Part shown: piece by piece, positions 40,550-48,352 of the stretch
How the letters are laid out: every line of letters begins with the position of its first letter
How positions within the stretch are numbered: position 1 is the first letter of the stretch
Assembly (NCBI GenBank): GCA_002749205.1
Contig: PDOP01000004.1
Location: 1-64,000 of the forward strand
Direction of reading: 5' to 3'
Length of the DNA stretch: 64,000 nucleotides
From: Treponema sp.
GTDB lineage: Bacteria; Spirochaetota; Spirochaetia; Treponematales; Treponemataceae
The notes under the pieces: model-generated
Databases searched by the model: none
The model's input: only the letters and a program-made list of their open reading frames with translations
Told to the model about the DNA's origin: nothing
Program-made: the position numbers and the translations under genes

Positions 40550-40999
40550 TCAGGTTAAGTTTTCGGGTGCGTTTGTTATCGAGAGTTTTCTCGAGCCGTC
40601 TTTATTTATTTCGATGTGTATTTTGATTGCCTTTTCAGGTATGGCTTCTTCAATTTTTTCTGCCCACTCGATTATACATACTCCTGTGCCAAAAAGCATT
40701 TCATCGCCGCCTATGTCCCAAAAGTCATTTGCACATTCCAATCGGTATACATCAATGTGATATAAATGTAATCTTCCTTTATCGTATTCTGAAATGATTG
40801 TAAATGTAGGGCTTGTAATTGTTTCTGTTATGTCAAGTCCTAAAGCTATTCCTTTTGTTAAACATGTTTTTCCGGCTCCGAGTGTTCCGTCCAATGTAAC
40901 AACATCGCCTGCTTTCAGTATTTTTCCGATTTTTTTTCCAATGCATATCATTTCAGATTCAGTTGATGCTGTTCTGGTTTGGGCTTTGTTTATTTTCAT
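40550..40999 (-). CDS. tsaE: tRNA t6A synthesis ATPase TsaE
   Basis: P-loop ATPase of 149 aa that cycles the TsaBD complex. VVTLDGTLGAGKTCLTKGIALGLDI is the Walker A, TSPTFTIISEYDKGRLHLYHIDVYRLE the conserved second segment, and GTGVCIIEWAEKIEEAIP the third. It is 8 nt from the hypothetical gene upstream and 17 nt from tsaB. Confidence 0.95.
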   Translation of the reverse strand: MKINKAQTRTASTESEMICIGKKIGKILKAGDVVTLDGTLGAGKTCLTKGIALGLDITETITSPTFTIISEYDKGRLHLYHIDVYRLECANDFWDIGGDEMLFGTGVCIIEWAEKIEEAIPEKAIKIHIEINKDGSRKLSITNAPENLT

Positions 41000-41007
41000 C
41001 TGTATGC

Positions 41008-41292
41008 TTATTTTTGATCCCAGTTTTCCAACAGTGGTAATTCGTTACTTTTTATAAGTGATTTTATGATGTTTTTTATTTCCATCATAACTTGCAGTAC
41101 AGGCCAGTCAATATTGTCTACAAGAACTACGGATATGTTTTTTTCTCCAACCGCAGACTCTTCAATTGTAAATTTAATTTTGGCATTTTTTTCCATACCG
41201 GCAATATTGTATACCGCTACACCGGCGAAGTTTTGACGGTAGTATACAAAATCGTTTAATCTTTCAATGTTTTTAATTTCAGAAATAAGCAT
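41008..41292 (-). CDS. Conserved hypothetical protein in the fliD-tsaB string
   Basis: A 94-aa protein without signal or membrane segment. KIKFTIEESAVGEKNISVVLVDNIDWPVLQVMMEIKNIIKSLIKSNELP shows alternating strands and an amphipathic helix. No family recognised. It probably equals a T. pallidum hypothetical between fliD and tsaE (from memory). Spacing to its neighbours is 14 and 8 nt, so cotranscription is likely. A link to flagella is suggested only by position. Confidence 0.75.
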   Translation of the reverse strand: MLISEIKNIERLNDFVYYRQNFAGVAVYNIAGMEKNAKIKFTIEESAVGEKNISVVLVDNIDWPVLQVMMEIKNIIKSLIKSNELPLLENWDQK

Positions 41293-41306
41293 TTATTACC
41301 TCAACT

Positions 41307-41897
41307 TTATAGTGAAATCAGTCCGTTCCCCAGTTTTTTTGCAAGGGGGCTAAGTTCATATTCGGCAATATCGCCGACAGATATAATATCTTTTTCTTCC
41401 AAAGCCGTTGTTATATCGGTTAAGAGTTCAGAGATTTCTTTTTGGTAGTCTTGTACTGCTTGACCGTCAATTTTTGTTTCAACGGATATGCCTGATATTT
41501 TATGTAGCGATAGATACCGACAAAGCTGTACAAATTTTTGAGAAAACTTTTCAATGACTGAAATTGCAAAAGCGTCATCGCCTGTTTGCATTTTCACGGG
41601 TATTTCTTCAAGGGACATTGATATGTCGGTTAAGTCTTTGCCGATTTCCATGACTTGTTCTTTAATGTCATCACCGGATTTTGTAAATAGTTCAATTGAT
41701 AATTCTTCAGTTACGGGAAGAGCGAAAAGCTTATCTATTTCTTCGCCCTTGATTTCCCGTTCGTTACTGAAAATCGAAAAAACCGTATTGTTTTGACTGT
41801 TGCAGAATTCTTCTACTTCACCCATTACATCGCCTATTGTCTTTTCGTTTTCAATTTTGAAGTCAAGTTTTTCACCGTTTATAGCTATTTTTATCAC
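41307..41897 (-). CDS. Conserved hypothetical protein next to fliD
   Basis: A 196-aa soluble, acidic protein. The N-terminal part (KIAINGEKLDFKIENEKTIGDVMGEVEEFCNSQNNTVFSIFSNEREIKGEEIDKLF) looks ubiquitin-like in its strand pattern. The rest is helical (ELLTDITTALEEKDIISVGDIAEYELSPLAKKLGNGL). It begins 6 nt after fliD. A filament-cap chaperone or secretion helper would be a sensible guess because it follows fliD, as FliS and FliT do in other phyla, but no motif proves it. Confidence 0.75.
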   Translation of the reverse strand: MIKIAINGEKLDFKIENEKTIGDVMGEVEEFCNSQNNTVFSIFSNEREIKGEEIDKLFALPVTEELSIELFTKSGDDIKEQVMEIGKDLTDISMSLEEIPVKMQTGDDAFAISVIEKFSQKFVQLCRYLSLHKISGISVETKIDGQAVQDYQKEISELLTDITTALEEKDIISVGDIAEYELSPLAKKLGNGLISL

Positions 41898-41903
41898 TTT
41901 CTT

Positions 41904-43871
41904 TTAATCTCCGGATGGTTTTGCGAATCCCTTTATTTTATTTGACTGCTCTTCAAGGTCTTTTAGAGTGCCTTCCATTTCTGCATATTTATATTTTAAT
42001 TCTGCTTCTTTTTTTGCTAATCGTTTATCGTAGTCTTCTATTTTCTTTTCTGTTGAAGCGATTTTCCTTCCTAAGCTGTCTATTCGTGTTCCAAAGATAC
42101 CTCCACGCTCGACATAAGGCCCGATTTGAGTGTAAAAGTTAAAAGCTAATCCTGAATCAATAAGTATGTCTTCGTTAGAGTCAAACCCAAAAAAGCTTCG
42201 AACTTCATTAAGATTATTTTTTATTGCCTCGTCTAATTTTTTTTCGTCAATTTCCAAATAGCCTCTAAGCCTTGATGTTTCAATTCCTCCGCCTGTTCCG
42301 GCATTTGTTGAAATTCCCATATTCGACAGCATAATTATTGTTGAAGATTCAGATGCTTTATATACATCTGAAGTTTGTGAGCGAAGTCTGTTTTTAAGCC
42401 CATTCAAAGTAGAATCGCCAAACATAAGACCAAGTATGGTTTGAGCATTTTCTTTTTCTTCGGGAGTAAAATATGTAAGCTCTTCAATTATTTCGGGTTT
42501 GTTTTGAGTTAAAATATTTATCTCTGCAAGAAGTCGGTTATATTTACCTACAAATTCTATAATCGTGTTTTTTACAAGCTCCGTATCCGGCTTTACATCA
42601 ATGCTTTCTTTTTTATCGGTTTGGTCATGTATGTTTAATGTAATTCCCGGTATTAAGTCGTCTATTTTATTTGTCTCTCGCTTTATTTTTATACCTTCAA
42701 ATTCAATTTCGGCATCCTGTGCGATTGATACGGGTGTTACGGGAACATATTCTCCGCTTGCTTTTGGATCGTAAATTCTTATGTTGTCAATAGAAACAGA
42801 CATTCCTGAATTTGCATTATTTATAACCAAGCCTTTTACATCACCGTATTCCGCTAAGTTGATTTCAATAATCTGTTTACCGTCAGAATTGCTTATAGGC
42901 GGTGCAGGTATTAAAACTCCTCTTGCGGATTTTAGCGAAAGTACATTCATATTTTTCACGGTAGGTGAGGGTGGGGCTTCTATATTTGGTTGATTTTCAA
43001 TTGGCATTGTAGCCCCTGTTTCCGATTCCTCATTTGTAAGTGTAATTCCTTTGTATGAAATTGCTCCCAATCTTTCAAAGACAGGTTGCGAAGTATCGCT
43101 GTGGTTATTATTTACTTGGGTATCATCTTGCTGCATTACGGAAACTTCTATTTCCATAATGTTCCCTTCGGCAGCTTTTACTGTTTTTGAAAAGTTGATG
43201 GTTTCAGAGCTTTGCGGTCTTGCTGTTACGGCTGTTTTATCGACTGATACTGAGCCTGTATCATTTTTTTTAATCAAATTATGTTGCAACGCAAAATTAA
43301 GAGCATCATCTGCAAATTTTAGCCTGTTTTTTGCACCGGAAATTTCAGATTTAAACAGTAAATTTGTCGTTTCAGATGTTGTCTTTACCTCAGTAACTCT
43401 TAAAATATCTTTGCCTCGCCGGTTTATAAGCTCGATGAAATCCCTGTACCTTCCTCCACGCCAATTAAACGATATGGTTTTTTCTCCGACAAGAAATGTG
43501 TATTTACCTTCAGGTATATTTAAGTCCTTGTCTATTTCCGATGTTAAAAAACTATCCGAGTTTGCAATTGCATTTACCTTAATTTTAAAAGACTGCTCCT
43601 TTGCATCTCGTTTTGCAGTGGCTGTAACAGCTCTTTCATTTGTAGAGCTTACAATTTTTTCGGCAAAAGGATTATTAAAAGAGTATAAATCATTAGATGC
43701 CTTTCGTAAGTCAGAAGATAGTCGATTGATTTGTCTCCATGAATTTTTTTGAAGCTCAAATTTTTCTAAGTCTTTGGCAACATTATCCCGCGGAATACGC
43801 TCTACCTTCATTAAAGAGTCTATGTATTTATCATAATTACCGGAAATACCCGGAATGCTCATATCAGACAT
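41904..43871 (-). CDS. fliD: Flagellar hook-associated protein 2 (filament cap) FliD
   Basis: Caps the growing filament and inserts FlaB. The N-terminus SIPGISGNYDKYIDSLMKVERIPRDNVAKDLEKFELQKNSWRQINRLSSDLRKASNDLYSF is typical. The C-terminus has MLSNMGISTNAGTGGGIETSRLRGYLEIDEKKLDEAIKNNLNEVRSFFG and a coiled-coil end. At 655 aa it is longer than enteric FliD, as expected for Treponema, with extra domains around residues 200-380 that include a possible carbohydrate-binding-like segment (KSARGVLIPAPPISNSDGKQIIEINLAEYGDVKGLVINNANSGMSV). Gap to flaG is 44 nt. Confidence 0.95.
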   Translation of the reverse strand: MSDMSIPGISGNYDKYIDSLMKVERIPRDNVAKDLEKFELQKNSWRQINRLSSDLRKASNDLYSFNNPFAEKIVSSTNERAVTATAKRDAKEQSFKIKVNAIANSDSFLTSEIDKDLNIPEGKYTFLVGEKTISFNWRGGRYRDFIELINRRGKDILRVTEVKTTSETTNLLFKSEISGAKNRLKFADDALNFALQHNLIKKNDTGSVSVDKTAVTARPQSSETINFSKTVKAAEGNIMEIEVSVMQQDDTQVNNNHSDTSQPVFERLGAISYKGITLTNEESETGATMPIENQPNIEAPPSPTVKNMNVLSLKSARGVLIPAPPISNSDGKQIIEINLAEYGDVKGLVINNANSGMSVSIDNIRIYDPKASGEYVPVTPVSIAQDAEIEFEGIKIKRETNKIDDLIPGITLNIHDQTDKKESIDVKPDTELVKNTIIEFVGKYNRLLAEINILTQNKPEIIEELTYFTPEEKENAQTILGLMFGDSTLNGLKNRLRSQTSDVYKASESSTIIMLSNMGISTNAGTGGGIETSRLRGYLEIDEKKLDEAIKNNLNEVRSFFGFDSNEDILIDSGLAFNFYTQIGPYVERGGIFGTRIDSLGRKIASTEKKIEDYDKRLAKKEAELKYKYAEMEGTLKDLEEQSNKIKGFAKPSGD

Positions 43872-43915
43872 TTAATACTCCGTGGCAGAAACAAACTAAA
43901 GACCTTTGTTACAGG

Positions 43916-44296
43916 TTAAGCTTTTTCATCAAACAATAAGCCAAATGTTTCACGCATTCTTGTTTGCAGCTTTTGAACTTCCTCTGCAGGAATTTCTCTT
44001 ATAACCTTGTCAGTAGTTGCATCAATTACCTTTACAACAACCTTGTTTATATCTTTGTTCACAGAAAATTTCAGCTTTCGACTAAAAGTTTCTCCAAGTT
44101 TCTGTATTTCTTGCATCGCCGCTGATATTTTTTTATGAATCTCATCTAGGTCTTCGGCTTGTACGGACGCTTTATTGAGTACTAACTTTGCCTGCTTAGA
44201 CTGACCCGGCAGACGGATACTCTTTTGACCTGTAAACCGGCTTCTACCGGCGTGAGAAAGTGTTTTGGATATTGCACTAACACCTGTTACTTCCAT
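43916..44296 (-). CDS. flaG: FlaG family flagellar protein
   Basis: A 126-aa protein with the FlaG core LKFSVNKDINKVVVKVIDATTDKVIREIPAEEVQKLQTRMRETFGLLFDEKA. The N-terminus is basic and unstructured (SHAGRSRFTGQKSIRLPGQSKQAKL). FlaG affects filament length in other bacteria. Strong AAGGAGG ribosome site 9 nt before ATG 44296. First gene of the flaG-fliD string. I see no convincing sigma-28 promoter in front of it. The gap 44297-44443 is AT-rich and otherwise empty. Confidence 0.9.
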   Translation of the reverse strand: MEVTGVSAISKTLSHAGRSRFTGQKSIRLPGQSKQAKLVLNKASVQAEDLDEIHKKISAAMQEIQKLGETFSRKLKFSVNKDINKVVVKVIDATTDKVIREIPAEEVQKLQTRMRETFGLLFDEKA

Positions 44297-44443
44297 TAAA
44301 ACGGTTCCTCCTTGAATAAATTTGTCCTCCTTGACAACATTTGAGCCGTAGCTATTAACAAGCTCAGCTTTTATGATACATTTTGGCAGTGTTTTTTAAA
44401 ATTCATTTGACTTTTAAAAAGCACCTCACTTCCCTATATTTTC

Positions 44444-44479
44444 AAAAAAAGGAAGACAAAGGGCGCAACTCTGTCTTCC
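44444..44479 (-). terminator. Intrinsic terminator downstream of flaB
   Basis: On the minus strand GGAAGACA pairs with TGTCTTCC around a 13-nt loop and is followed by seven T. A second hairpin, CAAAGAGAAA/TTCTCTTTG, lies just before it (44501-44530). Confidence 0.85.
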
Positions 44480-44616
44480 AAGTCATTTGGAAAACCACAG
44501 TCAAAGAGAAGACATCCAGATTTCTCTTTGTTTATTCTGATTTATTTTCAGAATTAAGATTTTCCTGCACAGATATACCGCTCAGAAAGTAGTTTTCCTC
44601 TAAAAGATCCTCATCT

Positions 44617-45474
44617 CTATTGAAGAAGCCTAAGAACCGACTGCGATTTAGTATTAGCCTGTGCCAACATAGCTGTTGAAGTTTGTGATAAAATCTGATC
44701 ACGAGTGAATTCAACAACGGCATGAGCCATATCAGTGTCTCTGATTCTTGATTCTGCAGCTTGAAGGTTTTCAGCCGCAACTGTAACACCGTTGTAAGCC
44801 ATCTCGAATCTGTTTTGATAGGCACCAAGATCAGCTCGCTGACTATTTATTAAAGTAAGCGCACTATCAACAGAGCCTAAAGCCATATTCGCATTTTCAA
44901 CGGACGAAACAGACACCATAGCATCTTCGCCACCTTGTGATTGTCCCATAATTCCGAGTGCAGTTGCTGTCATGGTTCCAATGTAAATTCTTTCATTTTG
45001 ATCCATGTTTGCTCCTACATGCAATTGCATTATCTCAGGACCTCCGTCCTTAGCAAATCTACCGGTCAGCATATTCATTCCATTGAATTGTGCATGGCTG
45101 GCAATTCTGTCAACCTCATCTACAAGTTGAGAAATCTCAACTTGAAGTTGCATTCTGTCTTCTGCAGAATAGATACCGTTAGCGGCTTGTACAGCGAGCT
45201 CCCTAATACGCTGCATAATATCCGTAGTTTCCTGTAGGTATCCTTCAGTTGCCTGAATAAAAGAAACACCGTTTTGAATATTTCTGCCTGCTTGGTTCAA
45301 ACCACGGATTTGGCTTCTCATTTTTTCTGAAACAGCCAAGCCTGAAGCATCGTCTCCTGCTCGGTTAATTCTCATACCACTGGATAACTTTTCAATATCC
45401 TTAACCATTTTGTGGTCTGAGATGCCTTCATAACGCTGAGCAAAAAGTGCACTCATATTGTGATTTATAATCAT
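44617..45474 (-). CDS. flaB: Periplasmic flagellin FlaB (first copy)
   Basis: Core filament flagellin, 285 aa. [62 protein letters not shown] is the conserved N-terminal D0/D1 helix, and [45 protein letters not shown] the C-terminal one. A short variable region in the middle ([25 protein letters not shown]) is typical of spirochete FlaB, which has no long surface domains. AGGAGG ribosome site. It differs from its neighbour in many positions, so the two are distinct paralogues. Confidence 0.97.
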   Translation of the reverse strand: MIINHNMSALFAQRYEGISDHKMVKDIEKLSSGMRINRAGDDASGLAVSEKMRSQIRGLNQAGRNIQNGVSFIQATEGYLQETTDIMQRIRELAVQAANGIYSAEDRMQLQVEISQLVDEVDRIASHAQFNGMNMLTGRFAKDGGPEIMQLHVGANMDQNERIYIGTMTATALGIMGQSQGGEDAMVSVSSVENANMALGSVDSALTLINSQRADLGAYQNRFEMAYNGVTVAAENLQAAESRIRDTDMAHAVVEFTRDQILSQTSTAMLAQANTKSQSVLRLLQ

Positions 45475-45496
45475 AATGACCCTCCTGAAGTCTTGT

Positions 45497-45525
45497 ATCT
45501 CGGCATCCTTGCCGATTCAATTTTA
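45497..45525 (-). promoter_or_regulatory. Possible sigma-28 promoter of the first flaB
   Basis: On the minus strand TAAA, 17 nt, then GCCGAGAT. The -10 half matches the consensus at 6 of 8 positions, but the spacer is 2 nt longer than usual. A neighbouring CGGCAAGGATGCCG inverted repeat overlaps it. Confidence 0.4.
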
Positions 45526-45754
45526 CTGTATGCTTTTACTTGAAAATTGAAATGCGCCATTTCATTTTCTTGTAATTGCAACAGTATTGCCGACAGCTTG
45601 TAAAAACCACCGGCAACACTGTGCATACAGGGCTTCATTTAGGTTTTTTTTAAAGAACTTTGGATTAGCGAGCAGAAAACCATTAAAACTCTACTCGCCA
45701 CCACATTGATTATAACACCTTTTAGCAATTTTTGCAAGGTGCTATAAAGCGATT

Positions 45755-46615
45755 TTATCTAAGAAGAGATAAAACCAACTGGCTGTTTGAATTAGCCTGT
45801 GCCAACATAGCTGTTCCTGTTTGAGAAAGAATTTGATTCTTTGTGTACTCAACCATTTGCTTAGCCATATCAGTATCACGAATTCTTGACTCTGCAGCTT
45901 GAAGATTTTCTGCCGCAATGTCAATACCAACAACAGTCATTTCCATTCTGTTTTGGTAACCACCGAGATCGGCTCTTTGCTTATTGATGATTTTCAAACC
46001 TTCATCAATCATACCGATACTTCTGTTTGCTTCCGCAGGAGTAGCAATAGTCATAATCTCTTCTGAGCCAAGATTTCTGATTCCGAGCGCACCTGATGTC
46101 ATAGTTCCAATATAAACACGCATCCTTTGATCCATGTTTGCACCGATGTGGAACCACATAGATGCCGTAACAGAATTTTCACCTGTTTCGCGAGCAAAAC
46201 GACCTGTCAACATATTCATACCGTTGAATTGAGCTGAGCTGGCAATTCTGTCAACTTCCGCTACGAGCTGTGAAACTTCAACTTGGATGTAGAGTCTGTC
46301 TTCAGCCGAATAGATACCGTTAGCACCCTGAACAGCAAGCTCACGGATTCTCTGCATAATATCAGTTGTTTCCTGTAAGTAAGCCTCTGCTACCTGAATG
46401 AAATTGATACCGTTTGAAGCATTCGCTGAAGCCTGATTCAGACCTCTAATCTGGCTTCTCATTTTTTCTGAAACAGCCAAACCTGAAGCATCATCACCTG
46501 CACGGTTAATTCTTAAACCGCTTGAAAGCTTTTCAATGTCTTTACCAATATTCCTATTGGTAAGCCCCTGTGTTCGTTGTGCGAACATAGCACTCATGTT
46601 GTGATTAATAATCAT
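45755..46615 (-). CDS. flaB: Periplasmic flagellin FlaB (second copy)
   Basis: A 286-aa flagellin. [74 protein letters not shown] and the C-terminal [45 protein letters not shown] are conserved. The start at ATG 46615 has AAGGAGG; the ORF-track start 59 codons earlier runs over the promoter and is not real. A sigma-28 promoter lies upstream. The gap between the two flaB genes (45475-45754) contains the possible promoter above and no gene. Confidence 0.97.
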   Translation of the reverse strand: MIINHNMSAMFAQRTQGLTNRNIGKDIEKLSSGLRINRAGDDASGLAVSEKMRSQIRGLNQASANASNGINFIQVAEAYLQETTDIMQRIRELAVQGANGIYSAEDRLYIQVEVSQLVAEVDRIASSAQFNGMNMLTGRFARETGENSVTASMWFHIGANMDQRMRVYIGTMTSGALGIRNLGSEEIMTIATPAEANRSIGMIDEGLKIINKQRADLGGYQNRMEMTVVGIDIAAENLQAAESRIRDTDMAKQMVEYTKNQILSQTGTAMLAQANSNSQLVLSLLR

Positions 46616-46691
46616 GAGATATTCCTCCTTGGAATAATGAAATTCGCAAATCATCCTTGTTTTGCGGGAAATCAGACGATCTCCAATCATT

Positions 46692-46719
46692 TTTTCGGCA
46701 AAAAGGGTATTAAACTTTA
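46692..46719 (-). promoter_or_regulatory. Sigma-28 promoter of the second flaB
   Basis: TAAA, a 16-nt spacer and GCCGAAAA (7 of 8 to GCCGATAA) on the minus strand, about 77 nt before the ATG. Confidence 0.75.
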
Positions 46720-46807
46720 GAACTTTAAAAAAAAAAATAGAAGAAAATAGAAAAAAATAGTAGAAATTGAAAAAGTCAGACGAGTTTTGCAAGCGACTCT
46801 ATTTATA

Positions 46808-47003
46808 GATGTGAAATGTTGTCAGGTAAAATAACAAAAACATTGTTTTACATACCCAACATTTCACATCTGCAACCCGCTCCCTCGCATAATTTTCCGC
46901 CCTCTTCTTTAAAAAATTTAATCGCCGTTTTACGCTCTCGCTCCAACCGGCTTTTATTTAAAATCAATCGGACGGAAAAAAGACATCGGTCGCAACATCA
47001 GGC
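46808..47003 (-). repeat. Family B structured repeat, copy 5, with terminal hairpin
   Basis: On the minus strand: GCCTGATGTTGCGACCGATGT, then CGTCCGATTGATTTT, core hairpin GCCG/CGGC with loop GTTGGAGCGAGAGCGTAAAA, CGATTAAATT, ATTATGCGAGGGAGCGGGTTG. The outer end carries GATGTGAAATGTTG / CAACATTTCACATC, a perfect 14-bp stem that shares TGAAATGTTG with the end of copy 4. Confidence 0.75.
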
Positions 47004-47015
47004 AAAATACACTGC

Positions 47016-47049
47016 ATGAGAAAAATCACTTGTTAGTGATTTTTCTCAT
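47016..47049. repeat. Perfect 15-bp hairpin between two family B repeats
   Basis: ATGAGAAAAATCACT and AGTGATTTTTCTCAT pair without mismatch around TGTT. It looks like the variable hairpins carried by family C but lacks the G-rich flanks. Confidence 0.6.
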
Positions 47050-47080
47050 AACACGCCGGTATTCTCTCGATACATAAAAA

Positions 47081-47198
47081 AGCAGAAAACCTAACAAGAA
47101 ATTCTATCCGTTTAACCTGATTTAGACGGGCGAAGTCTACACTTTTGCCCGATTAAACTTAAAAAGAAACAACCTTTATGCGAGCCCGCAGGTTGGCG
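47081..47198 (+). repeat. Family B structured repeat, copy 6 (short, no core hairpin)
   Basis: AAAGCAGAAAACCTAAC, GTTTAACCTGATTTAGAC, GGGCGAAGTCTACAC, CCGATTAAACTT, TTTATGCGAGCCCG and GGTTGG are present; the inner core hairpin is missing. The outer GGGCG and CGAGCCC arms remain. The rest of the gap (47199-47273) is AT-rich. Confidence 0.7.
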
Positions 47199-47273
47199 TC
47201 AGCTAAAAAAATTATTTTTCGTTCCCTTGATTGCCTTTTAAATCAATATTTTAAATAATTATTTATTTTATGC

Positions 47274-47302
47274 TTGACAACTAACTAGTGCTGTGATATA
47301 AT
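47274..47302 (+). promoter_or_regulatory. Consensus sigma-70 promoter of the peptide gene
   Basis: TTGACA, exactly 17 nt, TATAAT. Both hexamers match the consensus perfectly. Transcription should start about 24 nt before the ATG. Confidence 0.9.
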
Positions 47303-47332
47303 TTAAGTAATCTTAATAGACTGGAGGTTAAT

Positions 47333-47488
47333 ATGAAATCGTCTAATGAAAAAGTTCGATCTTTAAAGTATCGAGTGGAACTGGTCAGTCATAAGGCAAA
47401 TTCTTTGGCTGAAAAGACTTTTTGTTTTTACTGTGGTTGCTTCCAAGGTGGAAACGGTCAATCTAATCCTACAGGTGGAGGTAAATAG
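47333..47488 (+). CDS. Candidate RiPP precursor peptide, Cys/Gly-rich (51 aa)
   Basis: Too short for the ORF track. The first 29 residues are charged and helical (KSSNEKVRSLKYRVELVSHKA), like a leader. The last 22, FCFYCGCFQGGNGQSNPTGGGK, look like a core: Cys at positions 31, 34 and 36 among aromatics, then a Gly/Asn-rich tail. No signal peptide. GGAGGT sits 4 nt before ATG 47333, with a perfect promoter in front and a strong terminator behind. It is the first gene of a locus with a radical SAM/SPASM enzyme and an MFS exporter. I do not recognise the peptide family. A thioether (sactipeptide or ranthipeptide) product is an inference. Confidence 0.75.
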   Translation: MKSSNEKVRSLKYRVELVSHKANSLAEKTFCFYCGCFQGGNGQSNPTGGGK

Positions 47489-47504
47489 AAGTTAGAAATT
47501 AAGA

Positions 47505-47540
47505 ACCCCTCTCCCATCTAAAATTGGGAGGGGGTTTTAT
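47505..47540 (+). terminator. Terminator between the peptide and the maturation genes
   Basis: AACCCCTCTCCCA pairs with TGGGAGGGGGTTT (one G-T pair and one mismatch) around TCTAAAAT, followed by TTTTAT. It lies 16 nt after the peptide stop. The short gap to the next gene holds no clear second promoter, so the downstream genes probably depend on read-through. Confidence 0.85.
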
Positions 47541-47596
47541 CGAAGTTTTATATTAGAAACAAAAAAAAATAATATTATTTGAAATGATTATGTCAG

Positions 47597-48325
47597 ATGA
47601 AGAATAGAATTTTGCCGGATATTTTTTTTATTTTAGCTTTATGTATATTTTCGGAACTTTTGTTTATTAGTTGTTTTAAAGTAAAATTTGATAGGGGAGA
47701 TATTGAAATGCGCTGTTTTGAAGAAAAAGATTTTAAAAAAATAGAATTATCGGGAGATATGACAGTTGAAGTTATTTTTGGAAATCAATTTCAAATTCAA
47801 GTTTCTGAAGATAAGAACATGGATAAATATTTGTCAATAGATAAAATACAAGATACTTTGAAAATAAAAAATACTTCGGTTAAAAACTTAACAGAATGTA
47901 AAATTGTTGTTACAATGCCTAAAATAAGTAAGTGTATAGTTTATGGCGGTTGTTCAGTTTTTATCAAAGACTTTAATGCCCCGGACGATACGCTTATTGT
48001 ATTTCAATCAGGCACTTCTAATATTAACCTTGAAAATGTATTATTTAAAAAAATTGAAGCATCACAAAACGGTACCGGTAAATTTTTATTGCAGGGAAAA
48101 ACAAATATTTTAAAATACTCAAGCTCAGGTACTGCTAATTTATACGCTTCAACCTTAGAAACAGAAAAAGTATATCTTTCTTGGTACGGATCAGGATATG
48201 CAGAAGTTTATGCGAAAGAAAAATTAGATATTGATATATCCGGTACAGGTATTATAAAATATAAAGATAAACCGGAAATAGTTCGTTCGATTAGAGGTAG
48301 TGTAAATATAACCCGAATCAATTAG
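47597..48325 (+). CDS. Lipoprotein with DUF2807-like beta-solenoid domain
   Basis: A 242-aa protein. The N-terminus PDIFFILALCIFSELLFISC is a lipoprotein signal with lipobox FISC. The rest, FEEKDFKKIELSGDMTVEVIFGNQFQIQVSEDKN...LKIKNTSVKNLTECKIVVTMPKISKCIVYGGCSVFIKDF...SGTSNINLENV, is the repetitive pattern of DUF2807 (putative adhesin head) proteins. Start at ATG 47597; ribosome site weak. It stands between the peptide and the radical SAM gene, with 27 nt to the latter. Possible immunity or product-binding role, unproven. Confidence 0.78.
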   Translation: MKNRILPDIFFILALCIFSELLFISCFKVKFDRGDIEMRCFEEKDFKKIELSGDMTVEVIFGNQFQIQVSEDKNMDKYLSIDKIQDTLKIKNTSVKNLTECKIVVTMPKISKCIVYGGCSVFIKDFNAPDDTLIVFQSGTSNINLENVLFKKIEASQNGTGKFLLQGKTNILKYSSSGTANLYASTLETEKVYLSWYGSGYAEVYAKEKLDIDISGTGIIKYKDKPEIVRSIRGSVNITRIN

Positions 48326-48352
48326 CTGAGGAAATTGTAATTAGGAGTATAA

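Noticed and set aside
46616-46792. 59-codon N-terminal extension of the second flagellin in the ORF track
   Set aside because: FlaB proteins begin MIINHNMSA; the extension runs through the ribosome site and the sigma-28 promoter.
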